Source: Lactobacillus kalixensis DSM 16043
GTDB taxonomy: Bacteria > Bacillota > Bacilli > Lactobacillales > Lactobacillaceae
Assembly (NCBI RefSeq): GCF_001434335.1
Contig: NZ_AZFM01000002.1
Location: 1-64,000 of the forward strand
Direction of reading: 5' to 3'
DNA: 64,000 nt
The stretch's first letter is position 1, and the number at the start of each line of letters is the position of its first letter. Under the pieces are notes generated by a model. The model searched no databases and was not told where the DNA came from. It saw only the letters and a program-made list of their open reading frames with translations. Both the position numbers and the translations under genes were made by a program. Positions 47,362 to 57,642 of the stretch are shown one piece after another.

Positions 47362-48714
47362 TTAGTCAAAGAATTTCTTAAAGAAGTCTTTCAAACTTCC
47401 TGTTTTGCTTTCTTTTTTATTTTCTACTTTGCTAGACTCTGATTTTCTAGCCACGTTACTATTATTATATGCTTCTTCAGTCCGAGTTTCATTAGAACTT
47501 TCAGTTCTTTTCAAATTTTTGTTATTTTCTGAACTAGTAGGTTCAACTTTTCCTGAAAAACTATTTCCATAAATTGAATTAGTAACAAGAAAATCTATAT
47601 CAGACATGCGATAAACATAATTTGCAATTCCATATGCCGCAGCGTAACTTGGATTCCGCATCCCCATTTGATCTGGTTGATAAATGCGGGCTTTAATGTT
47701 CAAAGTATTAGCAACGATTCCATCAATACCTTGGAGTAAGCTAGTTCCACCAGTAATTATAATTCCTCCGGGAACTTTTAATGAGTTTGTTCTAGCCAAT
47801 CCTTTACCAATTCGATTAAGAATCTGCATGATACGGGCATTAATGATCTCACTTAAGTATACTTCATCAATCATTTGTTGACCTTCTGAGCCAACACTAT
47901 TTATAGCAAACTTATCATTTTTGGAGGCTAATTTAGGATCAGCAAAGCCGTAATCTAGCTTTAATTGTTCAGCATCCTTCTTTGAAACGCTTAAAACCAC
48001 TGAAATATCATTACTAATGTCAGTACCACCTTCTGCATCAACATTAGCATACTGAATTTGTCCATCACGAATAACTGTTGCTGTCGTTGTACCGCCGCCA
48101 AGGTCTAAAATAATTGAACCAAAAGTTCTTTCACCTTCATCAAGTGCAACACTAGCAATAGCAAGTGGTGTTGGAACAAAGAAACTATTCTTATAGCCTG
48201 CTCGTTCAATTGCACGATTAATATTATGAAGTTCACTACTTGGTGCTGTTAAAAGAACGCCTCTAACAGCTAAACTGTGAGCAATCATATTGCGTGGATC
48301 ATCCACTGTATTTTTACCATCAATTGAAAAACCACTTGGTAAAAATGCGATTGGATCTCGATCATCTTTGACAGCAGACTTAATTGCTGCTTGAACTACA
48401 CGTTTAACCTCTGCATTACCAATTTCCTTGCCGTTATCAGCAATGCTTACAATCCCAGCAGCATTTTCAAGTTGTAATAACCCTACTGGAATACCGGTAA
48501 TTACTTGATAAATATTTGAATTGGTCTTTTCGGCCACTTCTTGTAAGGCATGACTAATTGAAGCAGCTGTTTGCTCAATATCTACAATGCTTCCATGGCG
48601 CATACCTCTACTTGAAGTGGTAACTGCGCCAATAACCTTACCTTCATCGGCCACGACCGCCTTTATGCTGGTGGTACCTATGTCCAAACCCACCAAAATG
48701 TTTGTATTATCCAA
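47362..48714 (-). CDS. ftsA: Cell division protein FtsA
   Basis: An actin-like membrane tether of FtsZ. The phosphate motifs GLDIGTTSIKAVV and IILDLGGGTTTATV, the adenosine motif GGIIITGGTSLLQG, and the SHS2/1C domain are present. After a charged, Lys/Ser-rich linker (about 385-435), the C-terminal amphipathic helix SLKDFFKKFFD provides membrane binding. The length (450) is normal for lactobacilli. Confidence 0.96.
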   Translation of the reverse strand: MDNTNILVGLDIGTTSIKAVVADEGKVIGAVTTSSRGMRHGSIVDIEQTAASISHALQEVAEKTNSNIYQVITGIPVGLLQLENAAGIVSIADNGKEIGNAEVKRVVQAAIKSAVKDDRDPIAFLPSGFSIDGKNTVDDPRNMIAHSLAVRGVLLTAPSSELHNINRAIERAGYKNSFFVPTPLAIASVALDEGERTFGSIILDLGGGTTTATVIRDGQIQYANVDAEGGTDISNDISVVLSVSKKDAEQLKLDYGFADPKLASKNDKFAINSVGSEGQQMIDEVYLSEIINARIMQILNRIGKGLARTNSLKVPGGIIITGGTSLLQGIDGIVANTLNIKARIYQPDQMGMRNPSYAAAYGIANYVYRMSDIDFLVTNSIYGNSFSGKVEPTSSENNKNLKRTESSNETRTEEAYNNSNVARKSESSKVENKKESKTGSLKDFFKKFFD

Positions 48715-48776
48715 AATTAAGCCCCCATTAATATTTGCCCTGAAGAAATTTTAACATAAATTTTCACTTAAGACAG

Positions 48777-49646
48777 CTAAGATATGCCATATGCTTTCTT
48801 TTCTGAAGCGGTTAACGGTCTGCTAAAAGCACCCACTTCTAAATCTATAAGACTATTTTTGCCAGCTTTAGCTCTAATTTCGTTATAGTACTTGATTTTT
48901 TCTTTAAAAGTTGAAAGATTTCCGACAACTAAATTGCCATCTTTCATGACTAATATGATTTGTGACTTTCTCTTAGTACTACCACTTAAAACTTTTACCT
49001 GATCTCTAAAATCAGCTGGAAGACTATCAAATAGCTTTAAATCATCTTTAAACGAGGTTTCCTGGTTATAGCCTATAAAAAGAGGTTTTGATTGATCAAT
49101 TTCCGACCAACGTAGTTTTCGTCTTCCAATGTTTCCATCCGACAAAATCTTACGATAAACCTTGCCTTCTCTAACATAAGCAATAGTTGAATGCTCGTGA
49201 ACATTCAAAACTACCCGATTTAAATGAGAAATATCGACACTAACATTTTTTACCTCTGGATATTTCTTTGCTAATTCATTGCTGATAGTTTTTTGATGAA
49301 ATTTATAATCAAGTACCCGATCGCTGGCTTTAATTCCTGAATTTTTCACCACAATTTCTGCAGGAATATCAGTTGCTCCTTTAACTTGTACGCTACTAAC
49401 ATTTGCCAAAGGCGAAATATAATAGCCAAGCCCAATAATTGCTAAAAGCGAAACTCCAATAATGGAGCCTGCACCTTTAAGAAGTGATTTTCTTCGTTCA
49501 AGATGGAGCATAGATAGCGAGGCAGAAACCTTCTTTTTAGCTTCCTTCTTACGAGTCTTATTTTGATTAATTTGGTGATTCAAATATGGAGAAAGTTCTT
49601 TACGAGGATCAATTTTGGTCACTTTTTTCTTTGGCAACTGCCTCAC
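48777..49646 (-). CDS. ftsQ: Cell division protein FtsQ/DivIB
   Basis: A bitopic divisome protein. It has a long basic cytoplasmic N-terminus (about 55 residues) and one membrane helix at about 60-80. A POTRA domain follows beginning ISPLANVSSVQVKG, then the FtsQ/DivIB beta domain. The length (289) is normal. It lies 7 bp after murG and 62 bp before ftsA. Confidence 0.93.
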   Translation of the reverse strand: MRQLPKKKVTKIDPRKELSPYLNHQINQNKTRKKEAKKKVSASLSMLHLERRKSLLKGAGSIIGVSLLAIIGLGYYISPLANVSSVQVKGATDIPAEIVVKNSGIKASDRVLDYKFHQKTISNELAKKYPEVKNVSVDISHLNRVVLNVHEHSTIAYVREGKVYRKILSDGNIGRRKLRWSEIDQSKPLFIGYNQETSFKDDLKLFDSLPADFRDQVKVLSGSTKRKSQIILVMKDGNLVVGNLSTFKEKIKYYNEIRAKAGKNSLIDLEVGAFSRPLTASEKKAYGIS

Positions 49647-49653
49647 CTACTTC

Positions 49654-50760
49654 CTATTTAGCTATTTCTTGCATCACTTTAATCACTTGATCTGACGCAT
49701 CAGGTACGCCCAAAGACTTAGAAGCTGCAGACATTTGTTTAGCATACTTTTCATCCAACAAAATATGATCAATGGATGATACAAAATTATTAGGGTTCAA
49801 ATCATTTTCTGGCAAAACTAATGCTGCACCAGCCTTTTCCAAATCTAATGCATTCTTCATTTGGTGATTATGAGTTACATTAGGACTAGGAATCAAGATT
49901 ACAGGTACACCTAATGCAGTAAACTCTGCGATACTTGTTGCACCAGATCTTGAAACAACACAAGTCATTTCAGGTAGAAGTGCTGGCATATCTTCAATAT
50001 ATGGAAGTACTTTAACATTGTCACCAATTTTAGCATTTTCGAGCTTCTTTTCGACAGCATCATAGTAGTAAGTACCTGTAGCCCAAATAATTTGATATGG
50101 TTTCTTTTTAAATTCCATAATGGACTTAAGCATAATTCGATTAATTGCTAATGCACCGCGAGAGCCACCAAATACTAAAACAGTTGGCATGTCCGGATTT
50201 AAATTCCACTTTTCTTTTAAGTCAATCTTTTTATTATTTAAACCTAAAACTTGTTGTGAACGTGGGTTACCAGTTTTAACTAATTTTTTCTTTTCAGAAA
50301 ATTGTTTTGCAGCGTCATCAAAAGTATAGCAAATTTTATCAACATAGTGACCCAAAAACTTGTTAGCTAAGCCTACCACAGAGTTAGATTCGTGAATCAT
50401 TGTTGGAATATGCATTTTAGCTGCTTCATAAACCATTGCTCCAGATACATAACCACCAGTACCTAAAACAACATCTGGCTTAAAATCGGCTAAGATTTGT
50501 TTAGCCCTCTTAGTTGCTTTAAAGAATAACTCAATTGTTTCAAAATTCTTTAAAGGGTGCTTTCTATTAAAGCCTTGAATCTCAATAGTTTTAAAATTAA
50601 CTCCAGCTGCTGGAACAATTTTTGATTCTAAGCCCTTTTCTGTACCAACAAATAAAATTTCATCATCTGTACAAATCTTACGTTCCTTAAGACGCTCGAT
50701 AATTGCCATAATTGGATAAATGTGGCCACCTGTACCGCCACCAGTGAAAATAACTCTCAT
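49654..50760 (-). CDS. murG: UDP-GlcNAc:lipid I GlcNAc-transferase MurG
   Basis: A peripheral membrane GT-B enzyme that converts lipid I to lipid II. Motifs are FTGGGTGGHIYPIMAI at the N-terminus, TGGYVSGAMVYEA, and the UDP-GlcNAc site VFGGSRGALAIN and SRSGATSIAEFTALGVP. The length (368) is normal. It abuts murD. Confidence 0.97.
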   Translation of the reverse strand: MRVIFTGGGTGGHIYPIMAIIERLKERKICTDDEILFVGTEKGLESKIVPAAGVNFKTIEIQGFNRKHPLKNFETIELFFKATKRAKQILADFKPDVVLGTGGYVSGAMVYEAAKMHIPTMIHESNSVVGLANKFLGHYVDKICYTFDDAAKQFSEKKKLVKTGNPRSQQVLGLNNKKIDLKEKWNLNPDMPTVLVFGGSRGALAINRIMLKSIMEFKKKPYQIIWATGTYYYDAVEKKLENAKIGDNVKVLPYIEDMPALLPEMTCVVSRSGATSIAEFTALGVPVILIPSPNVTHNHQMKNALDLEKAGAALVLPENDLNPNNFVSSIDHILLDEKYAKQMSAASKSLGVPDASDQVIKVMQEIAK

Positions 50761-50761
50761 T

Positions 50762-52141
50762 TTACTTAGTCTTAATTTCCTTTACAAAGTTTACAAAATA
50801 GTCGCCACGTTCTTCAAAAGTTCTAAATTGATCCCATGACGCACATGCTGGTGAAAATAGTAAAACATCGCCTGGATCAGTTAATTCATAAGCTTTTGGA
50901 ACAGCTTCTTGCAAGGTGTTTTCAATAACAATATCCTTGATTCCGGCTTTTCTTGCAGCATCAGCTAATAAATATTTTGTTTCACCATATAATACAATTG
51001 CCTTAACATGCTTCTTAAATAATGGTACCAGAACATCAAAGGTAAAACCACGATCAAGTCCACCAGCAATTAAAACCTCTGGTTGTTTGAACGATGGGAT
51101 GGCAACTGAAGCAGCTTCAATATTAGTTGATTTAGAATCGTTGTAAACTTTACGATCGTCTAAAGTCATCACATATTGCAAACGATGCTTTGCACCAGCA
51201 AAGGTGCTTAAAACAGCTTGAATGTCATCATTTTCAGCACCCATTATTTTTGAAATCGCAATTGCAACTAAGCAATTTTGTTGATTATGAATACCTGGCA
51301 ACTTAATGTCATCGATCTTCATAATCTTTTCGCCCTTGTGTTCAAGATATTCATCACCAATATAGTAATCAGCACTTGAATCTTTTTCAGAAAAAGTTTG
51401 AATTTTTGCTTTTGTTAAACTTTCTTCTTTTTTCAAGATATCTTTTTGATCAAAGTTCGCAATAAAGTAATCTTGATCATTTTGGAATCTAGTTACATTT
51501 AACTTCGCATTAACATAGTTTTCGAAAGTTTTGTGGTAATCAATGTGAACATTGTGATAAATATCAACAATCGCAGCAACTTTAGGATCAATATCAGTTA
51601 CGCCTAGTAATTGAAAACTCGAAATTTCGACAACTAAAATATCATCTTTAGTAGCTTTAGTAACTACTTCTGAAATTGGCACACCAATGTTACCTACTGC
51701 ATAAGCATGGTGACCAGACTTTTGTAAATGGTGATCTAGAATTCTTTGTGTAAGCATTACTGTAGTAGTCTTACCATTTGAACCAGTCACACAAACATAT
51801 GGAGCTTCACTGACACTTAAAGCAATTTCAGGTTCGGTAATAATTGGAATTTCTAACTCTTCTGCTTTTTTGACCATCGGATTTTCATAAGGAATCCCAG
51901 GATTTTTAACAAAATAATCAAAATGCTCTTGCTCAAGAAGTTCAACGGGGTGATGACCACCAATTACGCGTACACCTTGTTTCTTTAGTTCTTGAGCTCT
52001 CTCATTTTTATCCAGATCAGCTTTATCATTTAAAGTTAATTTAGCACCTAACTGCAAAAGCAATTCACTTACTGCAAAACCACTTTTACCTAAACCTAAA
52101 ACTAAAATATTTTTATCTTTATAAGTATCAATTTGCTTCAT
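50762..52141 (-). CDS. murD: UDP-N-acetylmuramoylalanine-D-glutamate ligase
   Basis: A cytoplasmic Mur ligase adding D-Glu to UDP-MurNAc-L-Ala. The ATP motif is CVTGSNGKTTTVML (about residue 117). The middle motif with DSKSTN and the C-terminal LFSPACASWDQF fit MurD. The length (459) is normal. MurE and MurF genes are absent from this cluster. Confidence 0.97.
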   Translation of the reverse strand: MKQIDTYKDKNILVLGLGKSGFAVSELLLQLGAKLTLNDKADLDKNERAQELKKQGVRVIGGHHPVELLEQEHFDYFVKNPGIPYENPMVKKAEELEIPIITEPEIALSVSEAPYVCVTGSNGKTTTVMLTQRILDHHLQKSGHHAYAVGNIGVPISEVVTKATKDDILVVEISSFQLLGVTDIDPKVAAIVDIYHNVHIDYHKTFENYVNAKLNVTRFQNDQDYFIANFDQKDILKKEESLTKAKIQTFSEKDSSADYYIGDEYLEHKGEKIMKIDDIKLPGIHNQQNCLVAIAISKIMGAENDDIQAVLSTFAGAKHRLQYVMTLDDRKVYNDSKSTNIEAASVAIPSFKQPEVLIAGGLDRGFTFDVLVPLFKKHVKAIVLYGETKYLLADAARKAGIKDIVIENTLQEAVPKAYELTDPGDVLLFSPACASWDQFRTFEERGDYFVNFVKEIKTK

Positions 52142-52149
52142 TTTTTATT

Positions 52150-53118
52150 TTATCCCCAAATACATAAATACAAGATACTTCCAATTAATCCAACAATCCA
52201 AAAGACAATATCAACTTTCCATTCACTCCACCCTAACATTTCGAAGTGGTGATGAATTGGTGTCATTTTAAAGATTCTCTTACCCGTTGTTTGGAATGAA
52301 ATAACCTGTAAGATGACACTAGTAGTCTCACAAACAAAAACAATCCCAATCAATAATAATGACCAAGGTCTATTTAAGAAGATACTTACTGCTGCAAGCC
52401 CCCCACCTAAGGCAAGTGAGCCCGCATCACCCATGAAGATCTTAGCTGGTTTGTGATTGAAAATGAAGAAGGAAATCAATCCACCAATAATACTCATACA
52501 AAATACTAAAATAGCAAGATTATTTTGTTTATAAGCAATGTAAGCATATGTACCATAGGCGACAATTGACAAGCCAGTTGCTAAACCATCAAGTCCATCC
52601 GATAAGTTGACTGCGTTTGAAAAGCCTACTAACCAAAAGATAATAAAGATAGTAAATAAAACAACGCTAGTGACAACACCTAAAAATGGAATATATAAAG
52701 CAAATTTAAAGTTATCACTATTTGCAATTAAAACAATTACAATCGCAATTATAATTTGCAAAGCAAGCTTCTGCCATGCTCTCAATCCTAAGTTACGTTT
52801 ATAAAACAGCTTGATACCGTCATCTAAAAATCCAATAACTCCGTATCCTAAAAGGGAAATTACCAAAATCCAGACGGTTTTATTAATATTACCTTGCCAA
52901 GCTAAAACCCAAATAGTTGAGATGGCTGCTGCTAGAACAAAGATTGTTCCACCCATAGTAGGTGTACCAGATTTCTTTTGGTGCCATTTTGGACCCTCAT
53001 CTCTAATTTCTTGACCTTCGTGATGGCTTCTCATAAAAATAATCAGCCAAGGTAGAAAAATTGCAGTTAGTGCTAATGAACTAACTAATGCAATAATGCT
53101 AATCAGCATGTTGTTCAT
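52150..53118 (-). CDS. mraY: Phospho-MurNAc-pentapeptide transferase MraY
   Basis: A ten-helix membrane enzyme making lipid I from undecaprenyl phosphate. Catalytic signatures are visible: [10 protein letters not shown] (about 52-61), the DDGIK region, [22 protein letters not shown] and the HHHFE motif near 285. The length (322) is normal. It lies 8 bp before murD. Confidence 0.98.
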   Translation of the reverse strand: MNNMLISIIALVSSLALTAIFLPWLIIFMRSHHEGQEIRDEGPKWHQKKSGTPTMGGTIFVLAAAISTIWVLAWQGNINKTVWILVISLLGYGVIGFLDDGIKLFYKRNLGLRAWQKLALQIIIAIVIVLIANSDNFKFALYIPFLGVVTSVVLFTIFIIFWLVGFSNAVNLSDGLDGLATGLSIVAYGTYAYIAYKQNNLAILVFCMSIIGGLISFFIFNHKPAKIFMGDAGSLALGGGLAAVSIFLNRPWSLLLIGIVFVCETTSVILQVISFQTTGKRIFKMTPIHHHFEMLGWSEWKVDIVFWIVGLIGSILYLCIWG

Positions 53119-53122
53119 TTTT

Positions 53123-55285
53123 TTACTCCTTTAATTGTATTGTTATCTTTTTACCCGCTTTAATTATTGTACCCTTCTTAACACTTTGTGTCTTAACGGT
53201 ACCAGAACCTTTAATATTTAATTTAACTCCCGTTAAGCTGCTAAATTGGCGTAAATCTTCTAAGGACCAGCCCCTCATATCTGGACACGCGATTTTACCT
53301 GAAGTTAAAACATAGATTTTTGACCCTTGTGATAACTTCTGACCTTTACTTACTCCTTGAGCAAGAACATTCTTTCCTTCACCAAGCTTTACTAACTTTA
53401 ATCCAAGATTAGTTGCTTTATTAGAAGCAGCTTGATAAGTTGAATTTTTAAAATTAGGTACTGAAATTATTGTACTTGGTTGATTTTCGCTCTTAGACAT
53501 AGTTACAACTCTGCGCATCACTGGCTTAAAAATTGAAGCTAAAATCTTTTCAGCAGGTGCACTCATTTGTCGAGGTTGTTTCATAGTTAAGTAAACACAA
53601 TAACGTGGATTCTTGGTTGGTGTTACACCGACTACTGAGAAGATATAGTTGCTATCACCTGTTAAATATCCACCACCTTTAGGTTTTGCAATTTGAGCGG
53701 TACCAGTTTTAACACCTAAAGGAATACCTGACATCTTATAAGAGTAGCCAGTCCCAATTTGCTTATTTAGAACCCGCTTCATATTTTCAATCAAAACCTT
53801 GCGCGTATTTACGTCATAAACAGGCTTACCAACTTTTTCAACTTTATAATTTTTGATCGTTTTTCCAGAATCGTCAGTTTGCTTCTCAACAAATTGTGGC
53901 TTAACCATCTGACCGTTGTTACCTAAGCTGCTAAAAGCTTGCATCATTTGCATTACGTTAACATTAACGCCTTGACCAAAACTCGTTACCGCTTGATCAG
54001 TCACATTATTAAATGCAAGTAAGCCTGGTTGTTCACCTGGGAGAGTAACACCTGTCTTTTCGCCAATTCTAAAACGCTTCAAATATTTTCGCCAAGTCTT
54101 TGCACCCATAGTTTGTTCAATTTTAATGAAACCAACATTACTTGATCTCGGGAAAGCTTGAGACAGTGGAATACTGCCCCAACCAGACTTGTTCCAATCA
54201 TAGATAGTCGCCCCACCAACTGAAACGGAACCAGAATTGTAGTACTGGTTAGGATGATAATTGCCACTATTTTGTGCTGCAGCTAAAGTTAAAATTTTGA
54301 AAACTGAACCTGGTTCGTATGTATCTTGAACCAAAATGTTTCTAAACGACTTAGTTAAGCCCTTTTTAGTTTGAGGGTTAAAAGTTGGTCGTTGAGAAGC
54401 AGCTAAAATTTTACCAGTTTTCATATCTTCAACAACTGCCGTCATGCTAACTGGATTATAAGTCTTCTGAACAAAACTCAATCGTTCTTCAAGTAAACTT
54501 TGCAACTGTGAATCTAGTGTCAAATAAAGATTGTTACCATTTTGGGCATCTTTAAAGATTTGTGGTGAATTTGGTGATTGGTTTTCTTGGGCATCAACTG
54601 AAGAAATTCGATAACCATCTTTTCCAGTTAATGTCTTATTAAACCATGCTTCAAGTCCCATCGTTCCGACTAGATTCTGTGAACCAGTCTTTTTACTGTA
54701 CAATGGTTGCGCTAAACCAACAACATGTGAGGCAAAAGTTCCATTAGGATAAAACCTAGATGGAGTTTCCATAAACTTAATCCCTGGCAATTTCATTGCT
54801 TGAATCTTTTCTTTTTGTGCTTCGGTTAATCCGCTACCACCAGCTCCAAACTGTACTTGGAAAGCTTTAGTTTTTGGGGTTAAATACTGCAAAATCTTCT
54901 TTTCTGACATCGGCAAAACTGTAGCTAATTTGCGTGCCGTCTCTTTTTTGTTAACAACATATTCAGGTTTATTCTTGTAATTGATTGATGATTTATCAAG
55001 AATAGCGTAAATAGTGTAAAGATGTGAATCTTCTGCAATAACCAAACCATTTCTGTCATAAATCGTTCCGCGGTTAGCTTTTATTACTTCATTACGGTGA
55101 TAAAGCTGTTTAACCCTTGCGGATAAATTTTGACCACTAACGGTTTTAGAAATACCTATATATAAAAATCTGCCTATAAATACAAGAAAAACCAAAGCCA
55201 CGGCTAGTTGGATACATCTCCCCACCGTGAAGCGGTAGCCGTGAGCTTTGGATTTTTGTAATTTTAAATTACTTTTATTCTTCAT
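53123..55285 (-). CDS. Class B penicillin-binding protein, PBP2X-type, with PASTA repeats
   Basis: The septal transpeptidase partner of FtsW. One N-terminal membrane helix (about 27-47) is followed by a dimerisation domain, and the transpeptidase with SVFK (the SxxK serine, near residue 336), RSSN and KTGT. Two PASTA domains end the protein (about 605-720). The length (720) matches Streptococcus PBP2X. It overlaps ftsL by one base. Confidence 0.95.
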   Translation of the reverse strand: MKNKSNLKLQKSKAHGYRFTVGRCIQLAVALVFLVFIGRFLYIGISKTVSGQNLSARVKQLYHRNEVIKANRGTIYDRNGLVIAEDSHLYTIYAILDKSSINYKNKPEYVVNKKETARKLATVLPMSEKKILQYLTPKTKAFQVQFGAGGSGLTEAQKEKIQAMKLPGIKFMETPSRFYPNGTFASHVVGLAQPLYSKKTGSQNLVGTMGLEAWFNKTLTGKDGYRISSVDAQENQSPNSPQIFKDAQNGNNLYLTLDSQLQSLLEERLSFVQKTYNPVSMTAVVEDMKTGKILAASQRPTFNPQTKKGLTKSFRNILVQDTYEPGSVFKILTLAAAQNSGNYHPNQYYNSGSVSVGGATIYDWNKSGWGSIPLSQAFPRSSNVGFIKIEQTMGAKTWRKYLKRFRIGEKTGVTLPGEQPGLLAFNNVTDQAVTSFGQGVNVNVMQMMQAFSSLGNNGQMVKPQFVEKQTDDSGKTIKNYKVEKVGKPVYDVNTRKVLIENMKRVLNKQIGTGYSYKMSGIPLGVKTGTAQIAKPKGGGYLTGDSNYIFSVVGVTPTKNPRYCVYLTMKQPRQMSAPAEKILASIFKPVMRRVVTMSKSENQPSTIISVPNFKNSTYQAASNKATNLGLKLVKLGEGKNVLAQGVSKGQKLSQGSKIYVLTSGKIACPDMRGWSLEDLRQFSSLTGVKLNIKGSGTVKTQSVKKGTIIKAGKKITIQLKE

Positions 55286-55647
55286 TAGCGAACTGTCCTA
55301 ATGTTTTTGTCATTTAACGTCAAACCATTTGCACGAGCAATTTTATTCAAACGTGAATTTGATGTTAGTTCGCCAATTCTTTGACGTAGTTTTGTAATAT
55401 TGTTTTCTTTGTTAGAAATTTTTTGTTCTACATTTGAAAGCTCATGTTGTGTTGAAGTCGCAGTATTGCTAGAAGAAACTAGAAAGGTCATCATAATAAC
55501 TGTGACAACTGAACCTACTATAACCAAAGTTCTTTCTAGCCTAGTCCAACGTACTTTACGCGAATCAGGTACAGCTCGCTTTCTTTTGACAGACTCGGAT
55601 TGTCTGTCAGGTTCATATGCTATTTTTCTTGCAGAACTATCAGCCAT
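55285..55647 (-). CDS. ftsL: Cell division protein FtsL
   Basis: A small bitopic divisome protein: a cytoplasmic N-terminus of about 37 residues, a membrane helix with LVIVGSVVTVIMMTFLV, and a coiled-coil leucine-zipper-like ectodomain. I use ATG 55647 (120 residues, MADSSARKIA), 7 bp after AGAGGA, 13 bp beyond the rsmH stop. An upstream start at 55692 would overlap rsmH and has no ribosome site. The neighbouring PBP and rsmH support the name. Confidence 0.88.
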   Translation of the reverse strand: MADSSARKIAYEPDRQSESVKRKRAVPDSRKVRWTRLERTLVIVGSVVTVIMMTFLVSSSNTATSTQHELSNVEQKISNKENNITKLRQRIGELTSNSRLNKIARANGLTLNDKNIRTVR

Positions 55648-55660
55648 AATCATTTCCTCT

Positions 55661-56608
55661 TCATATTTTCTCTGCAACTCGTAACTTTGCACTGTGTGAG
55701 CGGTTGTTACTTTCTAATTCAACAGTTGAAGCAGTAATTGGTTTCCGATTTACTAACCGTAAAGTTGGTTTTAAATCATCAGGAATAACCGGAATACCTC
55801 TTGGCACTTCAACTTCTGAGTACTTTTTAAAAATCCTTTTGACGATTTTGTCTTCATCAGACTGAAAAGTAATTACACTAATTCTACCTTTCGGTTTTAA
55901 AAGTGCGATCGCTTCTTCGAGCGAAGTTTGTAAAACTTCAAGCTCATGATTAACAGCCACTCTTAGAGCTTGGAAGCTCTTTTTTGCTGGATGACCACCA
56001 GTCCTTCGTGCATATGCAGGAATCGCCGCTTTAATTACATCAACCAAATCGAAGGTTGTTTCAATTGGTTTTTCTCTGCGTCTTTCGATGATCTCACGAG
56101 CAATCTGGCGAGAAAATTTCTCATCCCCATATTTGTATAATATGTTAGCTAGCTCCTTTTGGCTTGAGTTATTAACTAATTGGTAAGCATCAAGTTCTTG
56201 ACTTTGATCCATTCTCATATCGAGTCGAGCATTATAGCGATATGAAAAGCCACGATCTGCTTGATCGAATTGAGGCGAAGATACACCTAAGTCGTAATAT
56301 ATTCCATCAATACCATCCGAATAGCCCAGCTTAACTAGGTCCTCTTTCAGATGGCTAAAGTTGTCATGTACAAGTTTTAACTTAGGATCACTATCTTCCG
56401 CCAATAAATCAGCGAAGTTTAACTTCGCCGCATTTATTGCATATTCATCTTGATCAAATCCTATCAGCGTACCTGAATTAATTTTACTCAATAGGTACTT
56501 AGCATGTCCGCCGCCACCAAAAGTAGCATCTACATAAAGGCCACCGTCTTTTGGTTTCAAATTATCTATAGTTTCGTGTAAGAGTACACTGGTGTGTTTG
56601 AATTCCAT
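55661..56608 (-). CDS. rsmH: 16S rRNA (cytosine(1402)-N(4))-methyltransferase
   Basis: It methylates C1402 of 16S rRNA. The N-terminal HTSVLLHETID, SAM motif YVDATFGGGGHAKYLL and DLGVSSPQFDQADRGFS are diagnostic. RTGGHPAKKSFQALRVAVNHEL and the C-terminal KPITAS are also present. The length (315) is normal. It lies 3 bp after mraZ. Confidence 0.98.
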   Translation of the reverse strand: MEFKHTSVLLHETIDNLKPKDGGLYVDATFGGGGHAKYLLSKINSGTLIGFDQDEYAINAAKLNFADLLAEDSDPKLKLVHDNFSHLKEDLVKLGYSDGIDGIYYDLGVSSPQFDQADRGFSYRYNARLDMRMDQSQELDAYQLVNNSSQKELANILYKYGDEKFSRQIAREIIERRREKPIETTFDLVDVIKAAIPAYARRTGGHPAKKSFQALRVAVNHELEVLQTSLEEAIALLKPKGRISVITFQSDEDKIVKRIFKKYSEVEVPRGIPVIPDDLKPTLRLVNRKPITASTVELESNNRSHSAKLRVAEKI

Positions 56609-56611
56609 AAT

Positions 56612-57043
56612 TTATAGTCCAATGTCATCCAAATTTTCAGCGATATCATCATAGTTTTGGTTAGCTCCTTCACAGAAGTCGTCCCAATGTTTCTGAGACC
56701 AAATTTCAATTCGGTTAGAAACGCCTACAATGACACATTCTTTTTCAAGCTGAGCGTGATCTTTCAGTGTCTTGGTCAGATTGACACGTCCCTGCTTGTC
56801 AAAATCACTTTCCATCGCACCAGAGTAAAACAGACGCATAAAATTACGTACATTCCTCTTAGTCAACGGAAGGTTCGCTAATTTGGCTTCAATTTCGTGC
56901 CATGTATCAATTGTATAGCCGAAAATGCAGCCTTCCATTCCTCTGGTAAATACCATCTTTTCACCAATTTGACTGCGTAACTTCGCCGGTATAATTAAGC
57001 GACCTTTGCTGTCCAAATTGTGATGATATTCACCCATGAACAT
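56612..57043 (-). CDS. mraZ: Transcriptional regulator MraZ
   Basis: A DNA-binding AbrB-like double-domain protein that autoregulates the dcw operon. Repeated cores contain LDSKGRLIIPAKLR (residues 10-23) and FDKQGRVNLTKTLKDHA. The start ATG 57043 is 7 bp after AAGGAGGG. Its putative operator, three GTGG boxes, lies immediately upstream. Confidence 0.97.
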   Translation of the reverse strand: MFMGEYHHNLDSKGRLIIPAKLRSQIGEKMVFTRGMEGCIFGYTIDTWHEIEAKLANLPLTKRNVRNFMRLFYSGAMESDFDKQGRVNLTKTLKDHAQLEKECVIVGVSNRIEIWSQKHWDDFCEGANQNYDDIAENLDDIGL

Positions 57044-57070
57044 GGTCTAGCCCTCCTTCCAAGAATAATT

Positions 57071-57099
57071 TACCACACTTCACCACTTCTCACCACACT
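57071..57099 (-). promoter_or_regulatory. MraZ operator: three direct repeats, 10-bp period
   Basis: On the plus strand TACCAC (57071), CACCAC (57081) and CACCAC (57091) recur every 10 bp; on the minus strand this is GTGGTG, GTGGTG, GTGGTA, one helical turn apart. It lies about 28-56 bp upstream of the mraZ start, matching the direct GTGG-type repeats bound by MraZ in other bacteria. I could not place -35/-10 hexamers. Confidence 0.75.
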
Positions 57100-57157
57100 C
57101 TTGCCAAAAAAAAGCAGATTTTTTAATATTTTTTAGAATTATTTACTTATCAAAAAA

Positions 57158-57190
57158 TAAAAAAAGCCCTAGAAGTGTGATACTTCTAGG
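57158..57190 (-). terminator. Terminator of the DUF3397 gene, upstream of mraZ
   Basis: CCTAGAAGT (57168-57176), loop GTGAT and ACTTCTAGG (57182-57190) form a perfect 9-bp stem; the A-rich plus strand 57158-57165 gives the U tract. It isolates the dcw operon from upstream transcription. Confidence 0.85.
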
Positions 57191-57219
57191 ATTTAAACTG
57201 ATTATTTAACAGTGGGGCC

Positions 57220-57549
57220 TTACATCACTAAAATAGCAAGTGACCCAATAAACCAAAATACTGAGCACAGTGATAAATATCCCCATAATTCATAGACGGT
57301 CTTCAATAATGAAATATTTTTTTCTTTAACTGAAATCCGAATTGTTAACAGAACCACCAAAATAAAAAAGGTAAAAAAACCATATGGCAAAAAAGATGGC
57401 CAACCTTTTTGATTAGTAATCATGTTGCAAGCTGGCAGAAAAAAGAAAGGCAAAAAGTCGGAGCCGCGGAATTGTGCCTTCGGAAAAACTCGATCTACAA
57501 CAAGTGCCACAAGTATTCCGATTACTGGTAATAATATTATTAAAAACAT
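57220..57549 (-). CDS. DUF3397-like four-helix membrane protein
   Basis: A 109-residue hydrophobic protein with four membrane segments (about 1-20, 30-45, 55-70, 85-107). The length, topology and position just upstream of mraZ match the DUF3397 family of lactobacilli. No catalytic residues are seen and function is unknown. It has a ribosome site (GAGGAAA) and its own terminator. Confidence 0.75.
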   Translation of the reverse strand: MFLIILLPVIGILVALVVDRVFPKAQFRGSDFLPFFFLPACNMITNQKGWPSFLPYGFFTFFILVVLLTIRISVKEKNISLLKTVYELWGYLSLCSVFWFIGSLAILVM

Positions 57550-57588
57550 CGTTTTCCTCCATTCCTTTTATTCTAACCTTTTCTTTCA

Positions 57589-57617
57589 TTGAAAAAAACT
57601 ATTAAGAAGCATAAAAT
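57589..57617 (+). promoter_or_regulatory. Promoter of the 41-aa DUF4044-like gene
   Basis: TTGAAA (57589-57594), 17-bp spacer, TAAAAT (57612-57617), then TAGGAGGT before the ATG. Confidence 0.65.
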
Positions 57618-57642
57618 ATTTTTTTAATAGGAGGTCTCAGAT

